A DNA stretch of 64,000 nt from Bacteroidales bacterium UBA3810 (GTDB lineage: Bacteria; Bacteroidota; Bacteroidia; Bacteroidales; Paludibacteraceae): positions 124,001-188,000 of the forward strand of contig DFEE01000006.1 of assembly GCA_002368645.1 (NCBI GenBank), in the 5' to 3' direction. The notes beneath the pieces were generated by a model that ran no database searches, was not told where the DNA came from, and saw nothing but the letters and a program-made list of their open reading frames with translations. Shown piece after piece: positions 7,660-16,182 of the stretch. The translations under genes and the position numbers were made by a program. Positions within the stretch are counted from its first letter, which is position 1, and the number at the start of each line of letters is the position of its first letter.

Positions 7660-8134
7660 GTAATGCTTTGAGGATTAAGTCGGCAATTTCTCGAATAGCG
7701 CCTTGCCCCCCGGGGGTAGTGAGATGCAGTATGCCGGGAATAACCTTGACTTCGGGGCGTGCATTAGGCGGACAAGCCGCAAGTCCGACTGCTTTGAGCA
7801 AATCAATGTCAATAATATCATCCCCGACATAGCAGACTTCGCGCAAGGTGATGCCCATTTCGGCACATATCTTTTGTGCCGCCTCTGCTTTAGCGGTTCC
7901 TTTGCAGCCCATGAAGAGATAATCGAGTTGCAATTTAGCGGCTCGGCGCTCCACGATAGGCGTTGTTTCGCCGGTGATAATGCCGCACCGGATGCCGTGT
8001 TGTCTAAGGAGCACCATGCCCATACCGTCATAGGCGCAGAATTTTTTGAGTTCATCGCCATTGGCGCTATAATACATGCCGCCGTCAGTGAGACAGCCGT
8101 CCACGTCGGTCAGGAAGAGTTTGATATTGTTCAT
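7652..8134 (-). CDS. KdsC-like HAD family phosphatase
   Basis: 160 residues, the usual length of KdsC, which removes phosphate from 3-deoxy-D-manno-octulosonate 8-phosphate. The catalytic FLTDVDGCLTDGGMYY lies at residues 7-22 (DxD), with IITGET as motif II and the acidic YVGDDIIDIDLL as motif IV. The C-terminus LTTPGGQGAIREIADLIL is also typical of KdsC and of the HAD partner of CMP-sialic acid synthases. No cap domain is present, as expected for a tetrameric C0 HAD. It may serve Kdo synthesis or a phospho-sugar step of the locus. Start and stop overlap both neighbours by 1 and 8 bases. Confidence 0.85.
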   Translation of the reverse strand: MNNIKLFLTDVDGCLTDGGMYYSANGDELKKFCAYDGMGMVLLRQHGIRCGIITGETTPIVERRAAKLQLDYLFMGCKGTAKAEAAQKICAEMGITLREVCYVGDDIIDIDLLKAVGLAACPPNARPEVKVIPGILHLTTPGGQGAIREIADLILKALHE

Positions 8135-9075
8135 TATCGTTCAGCGCGCATGGGGTTATGGAGGAAATCGTCATAGGCAAGCCTGATACCATCTTCCAAT
8201 TCGGTTTTATAGGTCCAGCCAAGAGCTGTTGCTTTGCTGACATCCAATAGTTTACGCGGTGTTCCATTGGGTCGCGAAGTGTCCCATTCAATCCGTCCGG
8301 TGTAGCCTATAACTTTGGCGACCAGTTCAGTCAGTTGTTTGATAGATAGTTCTTTACCGGTGCCGGCATTGACGGTTTCGTTGCCGGAGTAATTGTTCAT
8401 TAGGAATACGCATAGGTTAGCGAGGTCGTCAACATAGAGAAATTCCCTCAGCGGGCTTCCGTCTCCCCAACAAGTGACGGACTCTGCCCCTGCTTCTTTC
8501 GCCTCATGGAAGCGTCTAATCAACGCGGGCAGTACATGGCTGTGTTCGGGGTGGTAGTTGTCGTTCGGGCCATAGAGGTTGGTGGGCATGACGGAGATGT
8601 AATCTGTGCCGTACTGCCGATTGAGGAACTCGCAGTATTTAAGTCCGCTTATTTTCGCTAAGGCGTAGGCTTCGTTGGTTTTCTCCAGTTCGCCGGTCAG
8701 CAAGCAGTTTTCCTTCATGGGCTGCGGCGCCAGGCGGGGATAGATGCATGATGAGCCGAGGAACTCCAGTTTCTTGCAACCGTTTTGCCATGCAGCGTGA
8801 ATGACATTCATCTCCAAAATCATGTTTTGGTACATAAAATCGGCTAAGGCATTTTGGTTAGCGACAATGCCTCCGACCTTAGCAGCTGCGAGGAAGACAT
8901 ATTCGGGTTTTTCTGTTGCGAAGAAGGTTTCCACATCGGTTTGGCGACAGAGGTCTAACTCCTTGTGCGTGCGCGTAATAATATTGGTGTAACCTTGGCG
9001 TGTTAACTCTCTCACGATGGCGGAACCAACCATTCCGCGGTGTCCCGCTACATATATTTTACTGTCTTTATTCAT
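8134..9075 (-). CDS. fcl: GDP-L-fucose synthase
   Basis: 313 residues, extended SDR fold. It epimerises and reduces GDP-4-keto-6-deoxymannose to GDP-L-fucose with NADPH. Motifs: VAGHRGMVGSAIVREL (GxxGxxG) at residues 9-24, EFLGSSCIYPR, the catalytic YALAKISGLK (YxxxK), MPTNLYGPNDNYHPEHSHV and SPLREFLYVDD. The gene directly follows gmd with an 8-base overlap, the classical pair. It supplies GDP-fucose for the surface glycan and possibly for protein O-glycosylation. Confidence 0.95.
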   Translation of the reverse strand: MNKDSKIYVAGHRGMVGSAIVRELTRQGYTNIITRTHKELDLCRQTDVETFFATEKPEYVFLAAAKVGGIVANQNALADFMYQNMILEMNVIHAAWQNGCKKLEFLGSSCIYPRLAPQPMKENCLLTGELEKTNEAYALAKISGLKYCEFLNRQYGTDYISVMPTNLYGPNDNYHPEHSHVLPALIRRFHEAKEAGAESVTCWGDGSPLREFLYVDDLANLCVFLMNNYSGNETVNAGTGKELSIKQLTELVAKVIGYTGRIEWDTSRPNGTPRKLLDVSKATALGWTYKTELEDGIRLAYDDFLHNPMRAER

Positions 9076-10117
9076 ATTGCGCCATGTCGTGTTTAACCAT
9101 AATCTTGACTAATTCTTCAAACGGTGTTTTTCGCGGGTTCCAGCCTAAGAGCGTTTTGGCTTTCGTGGGGTCTCCCATGAGTTGCTCCACCTCGGCGGGT
9201 CGGAAGAACTTGGGGTCCACTTCAATAAGCACTTTGCCGGTCTTGCAGTCGATACCTTTTTCGTTGACACCTTCCCCTTCCCATCGCAGGGTTATGCCTG
9301 CTTCTTGGAAAGCGAGGGTGCAGAACTCCCGCACGGTGTGCATTTCTCCGGTAGCGATGACAAAGTCTTCGGGCGTCTCATGTTGCAAGATGAGCCACAT
9401 GCACTCGACATAATCTTTAGCGTATCCCCAGTCGCGACGGGCAGAGAGGTTTCCGAGGTAGAGTTTATCCTGCTTACCATGCGCAATAGCCGCTGCGGCT
9501 AAGGTTATTTTGCGAGTCACAAAGGTCTCTCCGCGGCGTTCGGATTCGTGGTTGAACAAAATGCCGTTCACGGCAAACATACCATAGGCTTCACGGTAGT
9601 TTTTGGTAATCCAGAATCCGTATTGTTTGGCAACGCCATAAGGGCTTCTGGGATAGAAGGGCGTTGTCTCTTTCTGCGGTACTTCCTGGACAAGTCCAAA
9701 GAGCTCGGAGGTGGAGGCTTGATAGATTTTGGTTTTCTTTTCAAGCCCCAACATCCTTACCGCCTCTAAAAGACGCAGGGTGCCTATAGCGTCAGCCTCG
9801 GCGGTATATTCGGGCACGTCAAATGAGACTTTGACATGGCTTTGTGCTGCGAGATTGTAAATCTCATCGGGTTGCACTTCTCCAATAATGCGGATGAGGG
9901 ACGAAGAGTCCGTCATGTCTCCGTAGTGTAGGTTGATGGCGCGCGGTTTCTTCTGGTCTTTAATCCACTCGGTGAGGTAGAGGTGTTCAATTCGACCGGT
10001 GTTGAAGGTCGATGATCGACGCAAGATGCCATGAACCTCATAGCCTTTCGCCAATAGAAATTCCGCCAAGAAACTGCCATCTTGGCCGGTAATACCCGTG
10101 ATGATTGCTTTTTTCAT
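9068..10117 (-). CDS. gmd: GDP-mannose 4,6-dehydratase
   Basis: 349 residues. It converts GDP-D-mannose to GDP-4-dehydro-6-deoxy-D-mannose, the first step to GDP-fucose. Visible motifs: IITGITGQDGSFLAEFLL (NAD(P) loop), GDMTDSSSL, YNLAAQSHVKVSFD, the catalytic TSELFG and YPRSPYGVAKQYG (YxxxK), and the C-terminal DPKFFRPAEVEQLMGDPTKA that marks GMD. It is the first gene of the operon and is read from the promoter at 10153-10184. Confidence 0.96.
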   Translation of the reverse strand: MKKAIITGITGQDGSFLAEFLLAKGYEVHGILRRSSTFNTGRIEHLYLTEWIKDQKKPRAINLHYGDMTDSSSLIRIIGEVQPDEIYNLAAQSHVKVSFDVPEYTAEADAIGTLRLLEAVRMLGLEKKTKIYQASTSELFGLVQEVPQKETTPFYPRSPYGVAKQYGFWITKNYREAYGMFAVNGILFNHESERRGETFVTRKITLAAAAIAHGKQDKLYLGNLSARRDWGYAKDYVECMWLILQHETPEDFVIATGEMHTVREFCTLAFQEAGITLRWEGEGVNEKGIDCKTGKVLIEVDPKFFRPAEVEQLMGDPTKAKTLLGWNPRKTPFEELVKIMVKHDMAQYE

Positions 10118-10152
10118 TGTATGTGATGAAATCCTAATTTACTTTTTCCGCG

Positions 10153-10184
10153 CAAAGGTACTAAAAAAAAGTGAAATATGCAAA
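10153..10184 (-). promoter_or_regulatory. Promoter of gmd and the polysaccharide operon
   Basis: On the minus strand: -33 TTTGCATATTTC (10184-10173), 20-base spacer, -7 TACCTTTG (10160-10153). The start should fall near 10146, about 30 bases before the gmd ATG. Confidence 0.75.
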
Positions 10185-10188
10185 TAAA

Positions 10189-10220
10189 TTTGCTTATTTC
10201 ATTAAAAAAACGTAACTTTG
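10189..10220 (+). promoter_or_regulatory. Promoter of the GT4 gene
   Basis: -33 TTTG at 10189-10192, 20 bases, -7 TAACTTTG at 10213-10220, about 25 bases before the ATG at 10245. It is back to back with the gmd promoter. Confidence 0.72.
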
Positions 10221-10244
10221 CAGTCAAAATTAAATTAGAGACCT

Positions 10245-11387
10245 ATGCGCATATGTATTTTAGGTACAGCGTGGCCTTATCGAGGCGGTTTGGCAGCGTT
10301 TAATGAGAGGCTTGCGAAACAGTTTCAAGATGAAGGTCACGAGGTTGAGTTACTGACCTTCACGGTTCAATATCCGAACTTTCTATTTCCCGGTAAGACG
10401 CAATATTCCGATTCAGAGGCACCGGAAGGTCTTGTGACGCGCAGGGTGTTAAATTCATGCAATCCTGTCAATTGGGTAAGGGTAGGCAAGGCGATTGGCA
10501 GGGCGGCACCGGATTTGCTGATATGTTGTTACTGGATGGCGTTCTTCGCGCCGGCGTACAGTGCTATTTCGCGCATGGCAAAGAAGAATGGTAAGACTCG
10601 TTGCATTGCCTTGGTACATAATATGATTCCGCATGAGCCGTCCCTTTTAGACAAGTTCTTTGCGCCCGGGTTTGTGCAATCTCAGGATGGTTTTGTGGCA
10701 CTCAGCGAGAGTGTGGTGAAGGATATAGAGGGCATAGAACAGAAGTTCTCCCGCGGGGCGATAAGTAAGCCTAAGACATACTCTCCGCATCCTATTTATG
10801 ATCACTATGGTGCGCGGATGAGTAAAGAGGAAGCTTGTAAGGCACTCAACTTGCCGAGCGAAAAAGATTATATGCTTTTCTTCGGTTTGGTGCGTGCGTA
10901 TAAAGGGCTTGACTTGCTTTTGGAGGCATTCGGGAAGGTGAAGGATGAACTGCCTGTGCTTCAACTTATCATCGCGGGTGAGTTTTACGAGGATGAGGAG
11001 AAATACCGTGCTCAGATAGCCCGCCTTGGCTTGGAGGGGCGGGTGGTTGTTCGCAATGAGTTTATTCCCGACGGCGATTTGAGGAAGTATTTTGGTGCTG
11101 CCGACCTGGTGGTGCAACCTTATCGGTCAGCTACTCAATCCGGTGTGACGCAAGTTGCCTTTCATTTTGAGAAGCCGATGTTGGTGACGAATGTAGGCGG
11201 TCTTGCCGAGATTGTGCATGATCATCGCATGGGTTATGCGTGTGAGCCTTCGGCAGAGGCGATAGCGGAGGACATTATGGACTATTTCAGGCAGCACCGT
11301 CAAGCGGATTATACGGACTATCTGAAGAAGGAGAAAAATAAATATTCGTGGTCAAGAATGACCTCAGCATTCCTAAAATTGTGCTAA
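10245..11387 (+). CDS. Family 4 glycosyltransferase
   Basis: 380 residues, GT-B fold. N-terminal domain: MRICILGTAWPYRGGLAAFN, with the glycine-rich acceptor-side loop. The C-terminal domain carries LFFGLVRAYKGLDLLLEAF and the donor-site stretch AADLVVQPYRSATQSGVTQVA; the second E of the usual E-x7-E motif is replaced here by the SGVTQ type common in this subgroup. It is a single-gene unit between its own promoter and the tRNA cluster. Its sugar and acceptor cannot be told. It is divergent from gmd and may belong to the same glycan pathway. Confidence 0.88.
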   Translation: MRICILGTAWPYRGGLAAFNERLAKQFQDEGHEVELLTFTVQYPNFLFPGKTQYSDSEAPEGLVTRRVLNSCNPVNWVRVGKAIGRAAPDLLICCYWMAFFAPAYSAISRMAKKNGKTRCIALVHNMIPHEPSLLDKFFAPGFVQSQDGFVALSESVVKDIEGIEQKFSRGAISKPKTYSPHPIYDHYGARMSKEEACKALNLPSEKDYMLFFGLVRAYKGLDLLLEAFGKVKDELPVLQLIIAGEFYEDEEKYRAQIARLGLEGRVVVRNEFIPDGDLRKYFGAADLVVQPYRSATQSGVTQVAFHFEKPMLVTNVGGLAEIVHDHRMGYACEPSAEAIAEDIMDYFRQHRQADYTDYLKKEKNKYSWSRMTSAFLKLC

Positions 11388-11441
11388 AAACAGCAAAAAA
11401 ATGCCAAAAATGGTGCAAAACGCAAAAAAAAGATAAAAAAA

Positions 11442-11473
11442 TTTGGTAGAATCAAAAAAATGTAGTACTTTTG
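11442..11473 (+). promoter_or_regulatory. Promoter of the tRNA cluster
   Basis: -33 TTTGG at 11442-11446, 20-base spacing to -7 TACTTTTG at 11466-11473. The start is near 11480, about 34 bases before tRNA-Gly. The upstream 60 bases are a string of A-tracts, as often seen before strong stable-RNA promoters. Confidence 0.75.
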
Positions 11474-11513
11474 CACCCGCGTTTGGAAATGACGCAGTGT
11501 TCTAACACAATAT

Positions 11514-11586
<73 letters not shown>

Positions 11587-11598
11587 CATACGGAAATA

Positions 11599-11622
11599 TG
11601 CAGGAAAGTTTCCTGCATTTTT
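11599..11622 (+). terminator. Hairpin with T-run after tRNA-Gly
   Basis: TGCAGGAAA-G-TTTCCTGCA followed directly by a run of T (11615-11622). It looks like an intrinsic terminator or processing hairpin between tRNA-Gly and tRNA-Leu. Confidence 0.7.
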
Positions 11623-11630
11623 TCTCTAAA

Positions 11631-11712
11631 GCCCAGATGGCGGAATTGGTAGACGCGTACGTTTCAGGTGCGTATGCCGAGAGGTGTGCAGGTTCGAGTC
11701 CTGTTCTGGGCA
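11631..11712 (+). tRNA. tRNA-Leu(CAG)
   Basis: Acceptor GCCCAGA/TCTGGGC, class II tRNA with a long variable arm (TGCCGAGAGGTGT region), anticodon stem TACGT/GCGTA and loop TTCAGGT giving anticodon CAG. Discriminator A, no encoded CCA. Confidence 0.94.
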
Positions 11713-11747
11713 CGTAAAGTGGTCTAAATTAGTCTAACGATAAGTGA

Positions 11748-11831
11748 GCGCAGGTGGTGAAATTGGTATACACGCTACTTTGAGGGGGTAGTGGTCGCAA
11801 GATCGTGTGAGTTCGAGTCTCATCCTGCGCA
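11748..11831 (+). tRNA. tRNA-Leu(GAG)
   Basis: Acceptor GCGCAGG/CCTGCGC, long variable arm, anticodon stem CTACT/GGTAG with loop TTGAGGG (anticodon GAG), T arm with TTCGAGT. Discriminator A. Confidence 0.94.
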
Positions 11832-11835
11832 CAAG

Positions 11836-11859
11836 AGAGAGGTTCTACCTCTCTTTTTT
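11836..11859 (+). terminator. Intrinsic terminator after tRNA-Leu(GAG)
   Basis: Stem AGAGAGG / CCTCTCT with loop TTCTA followed by six T. Confidence 0.75.
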
Positions 11860-11898
11860 ATTACTAATAGTCGATTATGAATGCGGTTCAATCGACAT

Positions 11899-11970
11899 GG
11901 TCTGATAGTTCAATGGATAGAATACGGGTTTCCTAAACCTTAGATCCGGGTTCGATTCCCGGTCGGACTA
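11899..11970 (+). tRNA. tRNA-Arg(CCT)
   Basis: Acceptor GGTCTGA/TCGGACT (with two wobble pairs), D arm AGTTCAATGGATAGAAT as in bacterial tRNA-Arg(CCT), anticodon loop TTCCTAA (anticodon CCT), T arm CCGGG TTCGATT CCCGG. The anticodon stem has one C-T mismatch at its outer end. Discriminator A. Confidence 0.92.
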
Positions 11971-11973
11971 CAA

Positions 11974-11997
11974 GGGCGCTAAGCGCCCGTTTATTTA
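11974..11997 (+). terminator. Intrinsic terminator of the tRNA cluster
   Basis: GC-rich stem GGGCGCT/AGCGCCC with a minimal loop, followed by GTTTATTTAT. It lies just 10 bases before queF, so queF may be read through or have its own start within the tRNA-Arg region. Confidence 0.72.
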
Positions 11998-12006
11998 TAG
12001 ATAGTT

Positions 12007-12471
12007 ATGCGTAACGAAGAAGAACTCCAAGGTGTGACATTGCTTGGCAATCAGCACACGGCTTACCAGTCCGATTATGCTCCCGAGGTGTTGGAGACTT
12101 TTGTCAATAAACACCCGGACAATGAATACCTCGTGACATTGGATTGTCCTGAGTTTACCTCCCTATGCCCAAAGACCGGGCAGCCAGATTTCGGTCGTAT
12201 CATCATTCGGTACATTCCCGCCGAGCGAATGGTGGAGTCCAAGTCCCTCAAGTTATACTTATTCTCCTTCCGTAACCATGGTGATTTCCATGAGGATTGT
12301 GTCAACATAATTATGAAGGATCTTGTGAAACTGATGTCGCCTAAATACTTGGAAGTAGAGGGAGTTTTCAATCCCCGTGGCGGGATACGCATATTGCCGT
12401 TCGCCAATTATGCTGATGCTAACCATCAGGAAATAAGGCAGCATCGCTTGGTCGCTATGATGGGAAAATAA
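12007..12471 (+). CDS. queF: NADPH-dependent preQ0 reductase
   Basis: 154 residues, the size of short (type I) QueF. It reduces the nitrile of preQ0 to preQ1 in queuosine synthesis. The catalytic Cys is in PEFTSLCPKTGQPDFG, followed by the family ES signature ERMVESKSLKLYLFSFRNHG and the C-terminal FNPRGGIRILPFA. The next gene, queC, starts one base after the stop, so the two are co-translated. The strongest promoter upstream is that of the tRNA cluster. Confidence 0.96.
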   Translation: MRNEEELQGVTLLGNQHTAYQSDYAPEVLETFVNKHPDNEYLVTLDCPEFTSLCPKTGQPDFGRIIIRYIPAERMVESKSLKLYLFSFRNHGDFHEDCVNIIMKDLVKLMSPKYLEVEGVFNPRGGIRILPFANYADANHQEIRQHRLVAMMGK

Positions 12472-12472
12472 T

Positions 12473-13126
12473 ATGAAAGATTGTCTATTAGTTTTATCCG
12501 GCGGGTTGGACTCGACCACGATGTTGTACGAGTATCAGAGTCGTATAGCCAAGGCAGTATCTTTTCATTACGGTTCTAATCATAACGACAAGGAGATTGC
12601 CTGTGCCGCGTTGCATTGCAAGCGATTAGGCATAGAACATCAGGTTATTCGATTGCCTTTTTTCAAAGACGTGCTACACTCTTCCCTTCTGAGCGGGGCA
12701 GATGCTATTCCCGAAGGGCATTATGCAGACGAAAACATGCACTCAACCGTAGTGCCGTTTCGCAACGGCATTATGTTGTCTATAGCTGCTGCGATGGCGG
12801 AAGATAGCGGTTTACAATATGTCATGCTTGCCAATCATAGCGGGGATCATGCAATATATCCGGATTGCCGACCGGAGTTTGTAGGGGCAATGAGTAAGGC
12901 GATAGAAGCCGGTACCTATAACGGTGTGCAACTATGGGCACCATACACTAATATCACTAAGGCCGATATCTGCCGTCACGGCAAGGCATTAGGCATTGAT
13001 TATAGCGAGACATGGAGTTGCTATAAGGGTGAGGACAAGCATTGCGGCCGCTGCGGCACCTGTGTGGAGAGACGAGAAGCACTTGCTGCCGCCGGTATAA
13101 ATGATACTACAGAATATCAAGAGTAA
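12473..13126 (+). CDS. queC: 7-cyano-7-deazaguanine (preQ0) synthase
   Basis: 217 residues. It uses ATP and ammonia to turn 7-carboxy-7-deazaguanine into preQ0. The PP-loop LVLSGGLDSTTML is at residues 5-17 and the zinc-binding cysteines are in CYKGEDKHCGRCGTC near the C-terminus (about 185-199). It is coupled to queF. Convergent queE ends at the next base (13127), so the two transcripts meet with no spacer. Confidence 0.96.
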   Translation: MKDCLLVLSGGLDSTTMLYEYQSRIAKAVSFHYGSNHNDKEIACAALHCKRLGIEHQVIRLPFFKDVLHSSLLSGADAIPEGHYADENMHSTVVPFRNGIMLSIAAAMAEDSGLQYVMLANHSGDHAIYPDCRPEFVGAMSKAIEAGTYNGVQLWAPYTNITKADICRHGKALGIDYSETWSCYKGEDKHCGRCGTCVERREALAAAGINDTTEYQE

Positions 13127-13702
13127 TTATTTAAAGCCCACTAACTTATGTGTCTGGAGGCTCAGAGACCAATGGGGGTGAGCGAGGATATAGTCAATGG
13201 TTTCGCGGATATTGGCGGAACCATTTTTTTGTGTACAAGGCTGCAAGTAGGCGTCCATGAGATCATACTGTTCACATACCTTATTGTATATAGTCTCAAC
13301 ATCTTGGCCTGTATATACGACTTTTAGTTCGTCCATGCGGTTTAGTTTTAGCGGCTTCATACCCTTAGGCGAGCATGTTACCCAGTCAATCCCTTCCGGC
13401 AACGTATGCGTACCGTTGGTTTCAATGGCGATAAACCGGTTTTCTTCGTGAAGCGCTTCGATAAGGGCTAAGTCCACTTGCAACGCCGGCTCGCCACCGG
13501 TCAATATAATCGTCTCCACCTCCTTATAACGATCCACTTCGTCCATCAATTCCTCTAAACTCATCTCGTTATAACCGGCATGCTCGGTGTCACAAAAGCT
13601 GCATTGCAGATTGCACCCGCTAAAGCGGATAAATACCGCCGGAGTGCCAGTGTATGTTCCCTCCCCTTGAAGGGAATAGAAGATTTCGTTTATTTTGTAC
13701 AT
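13127..13702 (-). CDS. queE: 7-carboxy-7-deazaguanine synthase (radical SAM)
   Basis: 191 residues. It converts 6-carboxytetrahydropterin to 7-carboxy-7-deazaguanine. N-terminus NEIFYSLQGEGTYTGTPAVF is diagnostic, followed by FSGCNLQCSFCDTEH with the CxxxCxxC cluster motif at about residues 30-37, then TGGEPALQ. It lies 7 bases downstream of queD in the same operon. Confidence 0.95.
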   Translation of the reverse strand: MYKINEIFYSLQGEGTYTGTPAVFIRFSGCNLQCSFCDTEHAGYNEMSLEELMDEVDRYKEVETIILTGGEPALQVDLALIEALHEENRFIAIETNGTHTLPEGIDWVTCSPKGMKPLKLNRMDELKVVYTGQDVETIYNKVCEQYDLMDAYLQPCTQKNGSANIRETIDYILAHPHWSLSLQTHKLVGFK

Positions 13703-13709
13703 ATTTTAT

Positions 13710-14042
13710 TCAGTCTCGTTCATAGATAGCCACATTGCCAGTAGATTCCTGCACCGACACTTTGTAGCAGTTATCGACATGGTCACAGATCCAACGCGCG
13801 ATATTTTCTGCAGAGGGATTGACCGGCAATACTTCATTGATATACTTATGGTCGAAAGTATCTTTCACGATACGCTTGATATGGGTGAAGTCTGTCACCA
13901 TGCCGTCTTGATTCAATTCTGCAGCACGGCAAAAGACCGTAATAAGCCAGTTATGACCATGAAGAGCCTCACATTTGGACTCGTAGGACAGTGTCAGATT
14001 ATGTGCTGCACTGATTTCAATTTGCTTTTCAACGTAATACAT
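13710..14042 (-). CDS. queD: 6-carboxytetrahydropterin synthase
   Basis: 110 residues of the T-fold. It converts dihydroneopterin triphosphate to 6-carboxytetrahydropterin. Zinc histidines lie in SAAHNL and in ALHGHNW; the catalytic Cys is in SKCEALHGHNW; VTDFTHIKRIVK and FDHKYINE supply the conserved Asp and His. It lies one base after the DUF2461 gene and directly before queE. Confidence 0.95.
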   Translation of the reverse strand: MYYVEKQIEISAAHNLTLSYESKCEALHGHNWLITVFCRAAELNQDGMVTDFTHIKRIVKDTFDHKYINEVLPVNPSAENIARWICDHVDNCYKVSVQESTGNVAIYERD

Positions 14043-14043
14043 A

Positions 14044-14784
14044 TTATCTCCTTTTTTCTATAGGTCGAGGAAACTCACCATATTCTTCGAAGGTGAAATT
14101 CAAGAACTTATTCATCGGTTGTGCTGCGCGACTTATATCCATAAGTTTATCCATAAAATCGTGTGAGCAAACCGTTTCATCACTTAAGTAACAAGACACA
14201 GTAAACGCCTTATGACGCAGCCATTCGGGGTGTTTGAAGTCCTTATCAAACCCTGCGGGCATAGTCTTTAAGTCCCAACCGGCGTAGGAGTCAAAATCCG
14301 AGCCGAAATAGCGCTTCCATGTTTTGGTGCTCATGATTTGCTCTACTTCCTCGTAATTGGCGTAAATCTCTTTCCGCAATGCGGTCAGTAGATTAGGCGT
14401 TGGTCCCCAGATGCCTGCTGTAAACATACAGCAGCCCGGTTGCAAATGTATATAATATCCTCCGCGGTCGGATTTTTTACCTCCTGAAGAGGATGGTAGC
14501 CCCGGTTTAGGAGCTGCCGGAAATGCACCGAAGTGGTTCTTATACGGACTTTTGTCCGCGGAGAAGCGAATGTCGCGATTGATGCGCCAAATGCAGTCTT
14601 TTGGTTGTAACTCTTTATAACTCGGCTCTATTGCCGTCAGTCTATCAATATATTCTTGTGTCAAAGCAATAAAGCTGCTTCGCGCTGCGTCGTATTCGGC
14701 ACGATGCGCGTGAAACCACTCGGTGTTGTTGTTTAATGCAAGTTCCGAGAGGAAATCTAAGATCTGTCGGATATTATAGTTCAT
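14044..14784 (-). CDS. DUF2461 family protein
   Basis: 246 residues, matching the DUF2461 (TIGR02453) family in length and in motifs: ILDFLSELALNNNTEWFHAH at residues 8-27, IWRINRDIRFSADKSPYKNH (the most conserved stretch) and GGYYIHLQPG. The function of the family is unknown. Soluble, no signal peptide. It overlaps the rfbD gene by 11 bases and is followed by queD one base later. Confidence 0.9.
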   Translation of the reverse strand: MNYNIRQILDFLSELALNNNTEWFHAHRAEYDAARSSFIALTQEYIDRLTAIEPSYKELQPKDCIWRINRDIRFSADKSPYKNHFGAFPAAPKPGLPSSSGGKKSDRGGYYIHLQPGCCMFTAGIWGPTPNLLTALRKEIYANYEEVEQIMSTKTWKRYFGSDFDSYAGWDLKTMPAGFDKDFKHPEWLRHKAFTVSCYLSDETVCSHDFMDKLMDISRAAQPMNKFLNFTFEEYGEFPRPIEKRR

Positions 14785-15619
14785 GAAGTTCTTTTAGGCA
14801 GTGTGTTAGGGAATCTGTCCAGTAGGAAATAGTCAAGTCAAAAGTTTGTTTTATTTTGGATTTATTCAGTACGGAGTAATGCGGGCGGGGCGTTTGGTAC
14901 TGATATTCTGAGGATAGAATCGGTTCAACACGGCAGCTGATTCCAGCCTGGCGCATAATCTCTACCGTAAAATCATACCAAGAGCAAACACCCTCGTTGG
15001 TGAAATGGTAAATACCGGGATGCCAAACAGGTGACTCGATAGCGGTGTAGATAGCAGCTGCCAAGTCGCCGGCATAGGTCGGCGTACCAATCTGGTCATA
15101 AACCACTTTAAGCAGTTCACGTTCCTTGCCGAGACGCAACATCGTTTTGACAAAATTATTTCCGTAAGCCGAGTACAACCATGCGGTGCGGATGATGATA
15201 GCCTCCGGATTAACCGCCATTAGCGCTTTCTCGCCAGCATATTTGGTGCGACCATATGCAGTTTGCGGAGAGATGACATCCTCTTCGCGATACGGCTCAC
15301 AGCCATCGCCTGCGAATACATAATCCGTGGAGATATGGATGATGCGGCATCCGGTCTCACCGAGATTCGCGACAGCTTCAGCATTGAGTCGCTTAGCAAA
15401 AACCTCATCCGTCTCCGCTTTGTCCACATTGGTGTAGGCAGCACAATTGACAATCAGATCGATGCCGTTGGTACGAACAAAAGTCTCAACAGCGGCTTTA
15501 TCCAAGATATCTAATTCGGCAACATCCGTGAAATAATATGTGTGCGTGGCGTGCTGAACACTTTGTAAACGCATCTCCGTGCCGAGTTGGCCGTTACAGC
15601 CGGTTATAAGTATCTTCAT
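14774..15619 (-). CDS. rfbD: dTDP-4-dehydrorhamnose reductase
   Basis: 281 residues, SDR fold. It catalyses the last step of dTDP-L-rhamnose synthesis. Motifs: ILITGCNGQLGTEMRL (NADPH loop), NCAAYTNVDKAE, HISTDYVFAGDG, YGRTKYAGEKAL (YxxxK) and IIRTAWLYSAYGNNFV, all typical of RmlD. It lies 11 bases after rfbC. rfbA lies far away at 51985 and rfbB is not in the window. Confidence 0.95.
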   Translation of the reverse strand: MKILITGCNGQLGTEMRLQSVQHATHTYYFTDVAELDILDKAAVETFVRTNGIDLIVNCAAYTNVDKAETDEVFAKRLNAEAVANLGETGCRIIHISTDYVFAGDGCEPYREEDVISPQTAYGRTKYAGEKALMAVNPEAIIIRTAWLYSAYGNNFVKTMLRLGKERELLKVVYDQIGTPTYAGDLAAAIYTAIESPVWHPGIYHFTNEGVCSWYDFTVEIMRQAGISCRVEPILSSEYQYQTPRPHYSVLNKSKIKQTFDLTISYWTDSLTHCLKELHEL

Positions 15620-15630
15620 AATAGACTTAA

Positions 15631-16182
15631 TTATAATTTCAATCCCTCAAAATCCCTCAATAACGGGTGGCGTTTGTCCTTATCGGATAAAATACGTTTT
15701 TCCGGCTCCACCTGCCACTCAATCGCCAAATCCGGGTCGGAAAGCAATATACCGCCTTCTGCTTCCGGGTGATACAGATTATCACACTTATAGGCAAAAA
15801 CCGCTTTCTCACTCAGTACTGAGAACCCATGTGCAAAACCTCGCGGAATAAAGAACTGGCGGTGATTATCCCCGCTTAACTCAACGGCATACGACTGACC
15901 ATATGTAGGCGAGCCTACGCGTATATCCACTGCCACATCCAAGACGCGGCCTTCCAAACAACTAACCAATTTGGCTTGCGTATAAGGGGGACGCTGAAAA
16001 TGCAGGCCGCGAACTACACCATAAGCGGAGCAAGATTGATTATCCTGCACAAAGACCGCATCAATTCCCGCCGCACGATAACGCTCTTCGTTATACGTCT
16101 CAACGAAATATCCACGAGCATCTTTAAATACTTGAGGCTCAATGATAACGAGCCCTTCAATCGGAGTCTTAATGATATTCAT
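15631..16182 (-). CDS. rfbC: dTDP-4-dehydrorhamnose 3,5-epimerase
   Basis: 183 residues, the normal RmlC cupin length. Motifs: GLVIIEPQVFKDARGYFVET at the N-terminus, FVQDNQSCSAYGVVRGLHFQ (the catalytic His follows GVVRGLH), AVDIRVGSPTYGQ, and FIPRGFAHGFSVLSE. The ATG shares one base with the stop of the upstream DUF5686 gene, so the two are tightly coupled. Confidence 0.96.
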   Translation of the reverse strand: MNIIKTPIEGLVIIEPQVFKDARGYFVETYNEERYRAAGIDAVFVQDNQSCSAYGVVRGLHFQRPPYTQAKLVSCLEGRVLDVAVDIRVGSPTYGQSYAVELSGDNHRQFFIPRGFAHGFSVLSEKAVFAYKCDNLYHPEAEGGILLSDPDLAIEWQVEPEKRILSDKDKRHPLLRDFEGLKL